Positions 56,019 to 64,000 of a stretch of 64,000 bases of DNA are shown piece by piece. Position 1 is the stretch's first letter. Each line of letters starts with the position of its first letter. The position numbers and the translations under genes were made by a program. The notes beneath the pieces were generated by a model that did no database searches, was not told the origin of the DNA, and saw nothing but the letters and a program-made list of their open reading frames with translations. This DNA comes from Hamiltosporidium tvaerminnensis (taxonomy: Eukaryota; Microsporidia; Dubosqiidae): contig CM061251.1 in the NCBI GenBank assembly GCA_022605425.2, positions 1-64,000 on the forward strand, written 5' to 3'.

Positions 56019-57623
56019 ATGAATGAGTCTGATACAAATTTTACAAATTATAAAGATATAAACTGCAATTCAGAATCTACTTTGAACATATTGATACATG
56101 AATATCTTGTAAAGAAAGAATTTAGTGGTGCAGCTAAAATTTTCAAATTGGAGGCAAATGTTTCTGATTATGTTGAATCTACTAATTCACCTGTATTGCT
56201 GGAGTGGTATAGTGTTTTTAATGAGATATGTATGGTTAGATCGGGTGTTTGTACAGATCAAGATCAATTATCCAGAATAGAAGGAATAATGATGAAATTG
56301 GAAAATGAAAAAAGAAGACACGCAAATATAATAAAAACAGATCATCCTGTACCGTATCCATACAGATTTGAAGAAGATATGAATATTTATAATAGAAAAT
56401 ATGCTGTAAATGATCCATACGCATATATGCCACCTCCACAGTTTCATCCAATGTATGGACCAGATAGAAGAAATATACCACCAGAGGAATATCATAGACA
56501 ATATTATAATAACAGAACGCCGGGACCAGAATATTATGATCATATGAAAGGACATATGCAATTTAGAGGACCGCGTGAAATGTCACCATACGCAGATCAA
56601 TATATGAATAAAAGATCACCCAAACCACCAATGAATTATAAACAACAGTCACCAAAACTAAAACCAAAAATTGTTGAAATTCCAGAAAAGACTGAGCAAA
56701 TCCCCAAAGAAGTAAATCTAGAATCCAATAGAAAAACACTTTCGCTCATAAATACTTTTAAGTTACACACACAAAAAATTACGTGTATGGCAATTTCGTT
56801 AGAATCAAAATATTTATTTACCGGTGGAAGCGACAAATTTCTTAATATCATAAATTTACGAGATATGAAAAGAGAACTTAATTTTGAACCTTTTAATAAA
56901 CAAATTACCGATATAAAAGTCAAAGAAACCCGGACAGAAATATATATTTGTGTCAGCTCATTAGAAAAAGAATTAAAACTTTTTAAATACAAAATTTCTG
57001 AATCCGCAGAGGAAAACAGATTGGAATGTATTTCTCTATTGAACGGACACAAAGGTGGAATATTGAGTATAGATTTTGCAGAAGACGGTGTTTTTAGTGT
57101 TGATATTGATGGAGAAATACGAAAATGGAATATGAAAGGCGAAATACTAAAAACAGTTCCTACAGGAGACGGTGTCAAATCAATTTGCTATTTCGGTAAA
57201 AATTCCTTGATAGTCAGCGACCGTAATAAAGTTTATTTGATGGATTTTTATAAAAATGAAATTATTAGAGAATTGGTAAAAGAAAGTGCAACCACCATAA
57301 AAAGATGCCCAGGTGGATATCTGATGTGTCTCAGAAACCAAGTTGCTGTTTTTGATGAAAATTTAAATAGAATCAATACTTTACCATCGGCAGGAGACAA
57401 ACCACAATCAGCATGTCTACTTATGGATAACTCTGTACTAGTAGGATGCTACCAAAATATTTTTCAACACGGAATTGGTTCAGTAATTAGTATTAAGGCA
57501 CATGATAATATGGTGACTTGTCTAGATTCAATAGTAATATTTAATAAGTGTTATGTCGTTAGTTGTTCACAAAGTGGTGAATGTAAAATATGGGGATATG
57601 GAATGAGAGAGACAAGTAAATAA
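56019..57623 (+). CDS. LisH/LUFS-domain WD40 protein, corepressor-like
   Basis: 534 residues. Residues about 20-75 form a LisH-type domain: LNILIHEYLVKKEFSGAAKI and then SPVLLEWYSVFNEI. These match the Y-I-x-D-Y-L-x-K..AK-x-F and LLEWWSVFWDI pieces of the LUFS domain (LEUNIG, Flo8/Som1, SSBP). Residues about 115-215 are rich in Pro, Tyr, Met and Arg and likely disordered. From about 240 to the end are WD40-type repeats, for instance HTQKITCMAISLESKYLFTG, GHKGGILSIDF and the closing HDNMVTCLDSI..SQSGECKIWG. This domain order is that of LEUNIG-type transcriptional corepressors, which bind DNA-binding partners through LUFS and histone or Mediator factors through WD40. Its exact role here is inferred. 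Confidence 0.75.
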   Translation: MNESDTNFTNYKDINCNSESTLNILIHEYLVKKEFSGAAKIFKLEANVSDYVESTNSPVLLEWYSVFNEICMVRSGVCTDQDQLSRIEGIMMKLENEKRRHANIIKTDHPVPYPYRFEEDMNIYNRKYAVNDPYAYMPPPQFHPMYGPDRRNIPPEEYHRQYYNNRTPGPEYYDHMKGHMQFRGPREMSPYADQYMNKRSPKPPMNYKQQSPKLKPKIVEIPEKTEQIPKEVNLESNRKTLSLINTFKLHTQKITCMAISLESKYLFTGGSDKFLNIINLRDMKRELNFEPFNKQITDIKVKETRTEIYICVSSLEKELKLFKYKISESAEENRLECISLLNGHKGGILSIDFAEDGVFSVDIDGEIRKWNMKGEILKTVPTGDGVKSICYFGKNSLIVSDRNKVYLMDFYKNEIIRELVKESATTIKRCPGGYLMCLRNQVAVFDENLNRINTLPSAGDKPQSACLLMDNSVLVGCYQNIFQHGIGSVISIKAHDNMVTCLDSIVIFNKCYVVSCSQSGECKIWGYGMRETSK

Positions 57624-58391
57624 AATATTAATTTTTACCCTTTTTTTAATTTATCAAATATAAAAATATTTTATAATTTTTTTTCTAATGTATTGGATAT
57701 TTGAAAGTAAACTTTATCTAAGATTTTTGACTATAAATTTAGGATTTGGAATTTAATAAATTATTTTAAATTGCGAAATATTTTTTTAAGATTTTTAAAT
57801 TTATGATTTGCATTTTAATAAAATTATTCTAAATTGCAAATTGATGCTTTCTAAATTTGTTTTGAATTTTTTTCAATCCAAATTAAATAAAATTATTGTA
57901 AATTACAAAATATTTGTTAAATTTACAATCTAAATTCAACTAACAACATTTTAAATATCAAAATATTTCTTTTTAATTTCTTTTTGATTCTTGACAATTA
58001 AGTTTCAAATAAAATTATTCAAAGTTTTTTTTACTCATTTCATAATAAATTTACAACAAATTATAAAGCAATATTGAAATATATTTAATAAATAAATTTA
58101 AAGTAAATTTTAATCAAATATCTATTATTTCTTTATATGTTACTTTAAACTTTGTGTTTCTAATTCCTATTTATTGTCTAATATCTTATATCAATGATTT
58201 TGTTTTTATTTGTTGTTTTTTTTCAATTTGATTGCTTATTTCATATCTTATATCAATAACCTTATTATTATTGGTAATTTGTCTCAATTCCTTTATTTTT
58301 TTAGTAAACAAATTAAAAAAAAATTGTTTTGAATTTTATTTTTTGTTTTGTTTATTTCTATAAAAATAAAAAAAAAAATAAAATCCTTTAC
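57624..58391. other. AT-rich spacer
   Basis: Nothing recognised. The next gene's frame stays open upstream to 58,329 but with no ATG before 58,392 (only TTG), so that part is leader. Confidence 0.55.
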
Positions 58392-58592
58392 ATGAAAGAC
58401 GATGACAATAATGAATATAAATTTTTAGAATCACTAAAAAATAGTGAAAGACAAATGTTAGAAGGAGCAACATGTCCTTGTTGTGATAAGTATTATTCTA
58501 ATTACAACAGTGTAAACAAATCTTCTAGGCATCGTAATAAATCAAGAAGGTCTATTACACCACCTGGGTATTGGGATTTATATATGGACTAA
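58392..58592 (+). CDS. Minimal CtIP/Sae2/Ctp1 C-terminal domain protein
   Basis: 66 residues from the first ATG. CPCC at 28-31 is followed by DKYYSNY, like the C-x-x-C..FY element at the base of the CtIP/Ctp1 C-terminal domain. Then come RHR at 46-48 and TPPGYWDL at 56-63. The RHR motif, the T-P and the F/Y-W in this spacing are the defining C-terminal signature of CtIP, Ctp1 and Sae2. In those proteins the T-P or S-P is the CDK site that licenses Mre11 endonuclease at DNA breaks, and RHR binds DNA. Here the N-terminal tetramerisation coiled coil and long middle are absent. The whole protein is little more than the Mre11-activating tail. I see no room for more coding upstream. Confidence 0.7.
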   Translation: MKDDDNNEYKFLESLKNSERQMLEGATCPCCDKYYSNYNSVNKSSRHRNKSRRSITPPGYWDLYMD

Positions 58593-59680
58593 CATATGGG
58601 GTATTAAATAATTACAATATACTTCTTTGTTTTTTTATAGTTTTATTTCTATGTTCTTCAAATTTTCTTGTTTCGTTAAATAAGTAAAACATTTCTTTTC
58701 TTTATTCCTACGTTTGTTAAAGTTGTTTTATATCTTTAAATAATTATGAAATATTTCTGTATTTTCTAGCAAGGAAATGTAATAATAGAATTTGTAGTAA
58801 TAAAAGGGGATTTTTACTTGAAATTTTGCAATACATTTATTCAAAATCAATAAATTTATTGGACATCTTTTGTTGCATTTGGTAAGTTACAATCCATTTA
58901 TTTAAATGTAGAATATAGTGTTTTAATAGCCCACCATCTATATAAAATAAAAAATTTTATTTTTAAAGTTATAAAGAAAATGTAAATCGGAATGTATGGT
59001 GAAATTACCGGGATTTATAATAATTTATTATACTTTTAAATTTGTAAATAAAATATAAATTATATTAGAATTTGTATTAAATTATGTTCACATTTACTAT
59101 AAAATTAGTGTAAATTTTAAAGTTAATTTGTATGAAGACAAATTATATATTGGTCATAAAAAGTACAGAATAATAAAAGCAGTAATTTGTTAAAAAGACT
59201 CTTTTATAAGTTAAATTCCAATATAAAATAACAATCGTTTATAAAAACTGGCTGTTAACTCTGTAGAAACGAACTAAATTTTAAAGTTGGCGGAAAAGAA
59301 GTAAGATCGAATAATCCGATTAAGCTCAATTACCGAAGCCATGGTTTTTCTTTCTTTTCAATTAAAATTTTATAGCCTAACCTATTTTGTTTACTCGTAA
59401 ATTATTTGGTTTTTAATATTTGCATTTTAAGCCTAATCTGAGATATTAATATAAAAAATCAAAATCTTTAATACATTTCATTAAGTGAATTTTCAGCATT
59501 CTGTTTGTTTGCGGTAACTTTCCCGGTGGCTTTGACTCATTATTTTTTTTTTGCTCATTTAAGTTAAATATATTTTATACCCTTCTGTATTTTTTTCATT
59601 TAGATACTTACGTGCAGTGTTTTCTTTGTCTGTAAAATCGGGTTTTCTGCGCTTATTATAATTAGAAATTCAATAATTTC
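58593..59680. other. Spacer, possible repeat B remnant at its end
   Basis: No gene. From about 59,500 the text (including TCTGTAAAATCGGGTTTTCT) recalls 15.85 and 41.19 kb. The element A copy that follows may therefore be nested in an old repeat B copy whose core lies at 61.0 kb. Confidence 0.4.
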
Positions 59681-59691
59681 ATAACTTTCTT

Positions 59692-60420
59692 GTTAGAGGA
59701 AGGATAACCCCATAAAAAACTTTCTGCTTGGCAATGAGTGTGTGAAACTGGTGTGAGATCAGTGTTTAGATTGTTGGAGAAACAAAACCACAACATTACA
59801 TCTTCGGTTGTTCCATGGGAGTTGTTATGAGGAATAGAGGTCTAGAAATGGCGAAACTTCTTCTACCGATTTATTTGTAGTTTTTTACGAAACTAGATTA
59901 GAGACCACGGCTGAACTTAGGTAATTGCCATATAAAAGCATGGAAACCTAGCTTTGCAGACTCTTGTTGGAAGACTTAGTGCCTATGAGATTTAAAAATA
60001 TAACCCTTTAAAGACCGGAAAGCTAAGTAGCAGGTTATACCTGTTGGTATGACATTGCACTGTTTAGGTGGACCCCATGTAAATCTCTGAAATATATCTT
60101 AGCTAGAAGTTTATTAAGTTCAGAAAGTTTCGAGTAAGTTAGAATACTAATAGTCTTGGGGGAGCCTAAGGGGGGCTTCGGCCTTCGATCAAACTCCATG
60201 CAACGGACATTAACGAACTCCGGGCAACTGCCTCGCTTAGTAATTAGGTTCTACACACCTGGTAGATGAAATGCTTTGGGAGTAGGTATAGAAGGGTTTA
60301 CCGATGGAGTGTTGGGGTAGCGGTTATTTATTATAACCTAGAACTGCGCTAATTTCATAAAAGCAAATATAACACTTGTCACTATTTTAAAAACATGTGA
60401 TACTTTTAAATATAATTGGT
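59692..60420 (+). repeat. Element A, older copy
   Basis: About 729 bases in full family order from GTTAGAGGAAGGATAACCCC to GATACTTTTAAATATAA. It has more substitutions and small deletions than the 33.3 and 44.5 kb copies. An imperfect flanking pair, ATAACTTTCTT at 59,681-59,691 and ATAACATTCTT at 60,421-60,431, may be its worn target-site duplication. The hairpin GGGGC-TTCG-GCCTT (60,172-60,185) is intact. Confidence 0.85.
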
Positions 60421-60984
60421 ATAACATTCTTTTTGCATATATTACAAAAGTTTTAAATTAATCAGTGTGTATTTTACTGCATAAAAATAGGTCATTGGAT
60501 TTTCTTAAAAAATATAAGGCTATAATTTTATACGACTCTTAATTATGGAAGAAATAAACAAGCAAAATAGCTGAACAAATTCTATAAATAAACCTTTATA
60601 TTAAAACAACTATTTAGTTTTACGGTGACCAAATCATTTATTTTAGAAGATAGAGCCAGTCTCTAGCAAAGATACTTTTCATTTTGGTGACTGCCTCGAG
60701 AAAGGATACGAAACAAAGTATAAAATTCCATAAGACTATTCGGGCAACTGTTTTTATATTCTAAATACAAATCCATAAATAAAAAGATGTTTATATCATA
60801 AACTCACTTCTACAATTTTTTTTTGTATAAGTATAAATTCCTGTAACGCACACTTTTAAAATGAGCTTTGAACTAAATGTTAAACACAAAAATGCACCTA
60901 AAAAATGTAACAAAAATATTTGTAATGTTATTCGTATGATGTGAAACAATCTAAAAATTTTTTAAGGATATTTAGAGCGATTAT
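60421..60984. other. Spacer between element A and repeat B core
   Basis: No gene recognised. Confidence 0.45.
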
Positions 60985-61165
60985 TTTTTTGAACTAATTA
61001 TACCTTTTAAAGTGTTCCTTCTCCTACTTCTTAACATTTTTATCGATTGTGTAGGATGTATGAACTAATCATAGGAGGCATATTCTCAATAGAAACCCTT
61101 GCATTTGTGCCTTACATTCCGAATCAATTAAACTTAGATGAATTATTTCACGGTGACATTATTTG
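60985..61165 (+). repeat. Dispersed repeat B, copy 3
   Basis: The core TTGTGTAGGATGTATGAAC (61,047-61,065), a GGCATATT word, and ACGGTGACATTA downstream match copies at 16.2 and 41.6 kb. Diverged; no ends visible. Confidence 0.45.
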
Positions 61166-64000
61166 AAAGTATAAATTATATTGTATTTTAAAATATATTT
61201 TGGGTTTTGCTCATTCAATTTTAGTTTAGAAATAAAAAAACGTTTTTTTCTGTGCATTTTTTGCATTCTTTTAAAAGAACGGGACTGAAAATCAATTCAT
61301 TTAGAAAATATTTCTTATAGTAAAATTAGAATTCTTAAAAGTTATTTGACAAAAAAAATATTTTACAAAAAACAAAAGTGAGAAAATCCCAGTTTTTGGG
61401 TTTAGTATGTGTGCATTTCATTTGTTTTTTGATTCTGATTTAAAATTAATGTACCTTATTGTTTTCATTTTAACTTAGGCGCTGTGCGATAACTCAGTTT
61501 ACAAAGAATTTATTATAATAAAAACTGAAAAATAATCTAAATATATATGAGCTTATTTGGTTTATTTTAGCTTATATTAGTATTAAGAACAAAAAAAATA
61601 TCAAAAAGCTGAAATTGCCTCAAAAAATTAAATTAATACAAAATTTTTTGAATAAGGAAACTATACTTTAATTGAAAAAATATTTAATATTAAATATTCG
61701 AAAAAGATTTTTAAATGAAAACAAAATATCTTTAAAAGCCGAGGATAGATGATTTTTAAAAACAGGTATCTACAAATCAAGAAATATACAAGAGTAGAAA
61801 TACATATGACTTGATTACTGTGCATATCTAGTTTTGATAAATGGTTTTATCTCTAAATTTATACTTTAAGTTTTATGTATCATTGAGATCAAAATATTTA
61901 TAATAATTTGTGATCCTACTAACTGTTTACTTTTGTTTTAGTGTAATAAATAATTATCGATGGTGTCTATTATCAGTCGCGTAATAGGTGATTATTGCAA
62001 ATATTTAAAAGCCACCTCATATCTTTTTTTCGCAATATTTAAATTTTTGCGAATATCAGCATTTATTTGGTGTTATTTGTAAAAAAAAGGTTATTTCCTA
62101 TTGTTATAGTTAATTCTGAAGATTAAAATGTTATAATTATTCGGTGATACAAATTTTTGTTCTAAAAATATATTTGCATTGGAATAATCCAAGTTTTATG
62201 AATAAATAAGCTTTTCGAATAGATTATTCATATATTTAATTAAAAAAATATACTTTCTTTTGCGTTATTAAATTTTTAAGGTATAAGTTATAAGAATAGT
62301 ATATTTTAAAAAGTCGAGATCTGTTGATTGATATAAAAAGTTTTCTCATTAAATTTTCAACCAATTGTATTTGGGTTACAAAATGATATGTATCATTTTA
62401 ATCAGTAAATATTAGGATAATAATTTTATGATTTCGAAAACAGACATGATTATACTTGATGGTATAAAGTCTATTTCTGTTTCGATATCTACAGCTCACA
62501 AATAAATTAAATTAAAGTCTTTAAAAGAATAAAGAGTGTCTATATATACTTTTCTTAAATATATATAAGTTACGATCTTCAAAATGAACAAAAAGTCACA
62601 CTGTATAAGAAATTTTCGAATAGTGAATGCACGAAAATAAAAAATCTCTTAATTAGAACTGATTTGAAAATTGAAATTATTTACTAGAAATATTTACTTG
62701 AATCAGAAGTAAATAAGAAGAAATTTACGGAGGTCGAGAAGGCTTCCCGATTCGATCTGGATCATTTAAACGACAACAAAAGAAAGGTTGATAGGATGGC
62801 AAGTTATTTGTGTCTTATCACTGGATCCAATGCATATATAATTTATTATATGGTTTTTGGGATTAAATAATATTTAAATATCATAGGATAAATTTAGAAA
62901 GCTCGAGATACCATTATAAATTGAGTTATATGTTTAAGGTATAGCACTAAAAAAACAATAAAACCCAATTTTCTGATTGCGAATCAGTTTTGAGTTAAAA
63001 TCAATTTCGATAAGTGTCAGGAAGAAAATCCAGGATGTAAATTAATATAGTAAGCACATGCACGATCGATATATACATTCATCTTATTATACAGAATTAA
63101 TAAAAATACTATATAAGCAAAAACAATAATCAATTAAGTCCAAAAAGTAGTTAAATTGCCGAGACCAAAGCATAATTTCAATAATAGAAAAAGATTCAAA
63201 TTTAAAAGACATAATCAATATATTAAAGAGAATGTAAGCCAAAGAAAAGCAACCTTAGGTATAAAAATAACTCGATTTTAACAAAGATTTGTGTTAATCT
63301 AATAATGATATATCGAGCTTATTTTTTTCAATTATTTTTTAATTTGCATTTAGCTTTATCAGTGTGTATCTCACCATAGAATATTCTTTATTTATATACG
63401 CAATTCTTTATATGAAAAGTAATTTTTGAGCTACTTCACGAATTTGGCTTATTTCTAAATATTTTAAATAACTTCTTTGATTTTTTGTTATTTATTGAGT
63501 AATATTATGGTTTCTCTCTAGTAGTATTTAGAAATGTTAAATATAGTTTTTATATTTTATTTTTAATTATTATACAAAATATAACAAATGCCATCAAGTA
63601 TATCATTATATATACTTCTATTCTGACTGGTATTAGATGCTTTTGGAATCAAACGGGATAACATGGCTGCGATCTTGTTTTAATTTATTGAATTTTTTGT
63701 TGTTTGAATACAAATTTTATAACAAAGAATCAGTGAATCTGTTAAAAAATTGTATATTCTAAGTTCAAAAATTTTACTGATTGGGCATGCAAATACTGTA
63801 ATTTTTTATTCGATAACCACAATAGTTAATTTATAATTTCAAAAAAATATATTGAACTGTATCTTAGAATTTTGATAGTATTTTTTTATGATGTCACCTC
63901 GGATTTCATTATACCTATAGTGATGATATCTAGACCAAAAAAAACTTATTTGATTTTAAATTTTCTTTCTATCAAGACAATATATGCCTGTCAATAAATT
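61166..64000. other. AT-rich region to the window end
   Basis: No supported gene. At 62,708-62,869 an open frame of 54 codons (FTEVEKASRFDLDHLNDNKR onwards) has unusually balanced composition, and may be the trace of a decayed gene. Its family is unknown and it has no ATG start. The rest is ordinary AT-rich spacer. Confidence 0.45.

Noticed and set aside
56236-57178. Three minus-strand frames up to 180 codons
   Set aside because: They are shadows of the LUFS-WD40 gene on the plus strand.
1-64000. CRISPR arrays, operons, Shine-Dalgarno sites
   Set aside because: The telomere and gene families are eukaryotic. No spaced direct-repeat array of CRISPR type is present; the tandem arrays found are contiguous minisatellites.

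Overview
The window is a chromosome end of an AT-rich eukaryote, most likely a microsporidian with an expanded, transposon-laden genome. It opens with an uninterrupted CCCTAA (TTAGGG-type) telomere. The genes are short and intron-free where they can be read. They belong to conserved eukaryotic families (Ran GTPase, signal peptidase subunit SPC2, a TAP42/alpha4-like protein, tubulin cofactor A, SLC44/Pns1 transporter, a LisH/LUFS-WD40 protein, a minimal CtIP/Sae2 C-terminal domain protein). Several have a CCC or GGG motif just before the ATG, a pattern reported for microsporidian promoters. I cannot name the species from sequence alone.

Layout. 1-574 is telomere. 575-7,464 is a gene-free subtelomere of decayed sequence, including the wreck of a non-LTR reverse transcriptase near 3.1-3.9 kb; no rDNA is seen. 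7.4-15 kb holds an SLC44-like transporter, one doubtful membrane ORF and a broken Ste24-like CAAX protease gene. 15-25 kb holds SPC2, a small secreted-protein candidate, old repeats and a truncated R2/R4-like retrotransposon. 25-32.4 kb is the densest genic stretch: TAP42-like, tubulin cofactor A, a Vps18-like protein and an unidentified helical protein, with minisatellites between them. 33-45 kb is repeat-rich and contains one broken gene (39.0-40.5 kb). 45-52.6 kb has a NAC-beta-like gene, a nearly full-length but broken R2/R4-like retrotransposon, Ran and a secreted low-complexity protein. 54-58.6 kb holds a retrotransposon relic, the LUFS-WD40 gene and the CtIP-like gene. The rest is repeat and AT-rich sequence.

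The most distinctive non-coding component is a dispersed element of about 0.72 kb ('element A'), visibly less AT-rich than its surroundings. There are four substantial forward copies (33.3, 44.5, 49.9, 59.7 kb), one decayed forward copy (17 kb) and two reverse relics (21.0 and 22.5 kb). Two copies are flanked by exact target-site duplications of 19 and 11 bp, so it moves as a unit, probably by retroposition. It has no credible protein but contains a UUCG-type hairpin whose stem shows paired substitutions between copies. In the 49.9 kb copy its 5' end abuts the 5' end of the R2/R4-like retrotransposon.

The genes do not form an obvious pathway. They are scattered housekeeping genes (secretion, nuclear transport, phosphatase signalling, tubulin folding, DNA repair, transcription) separated by long AT-rich spacers and mobile-element debris, unlike the compact genomes of Encephalitozoon.
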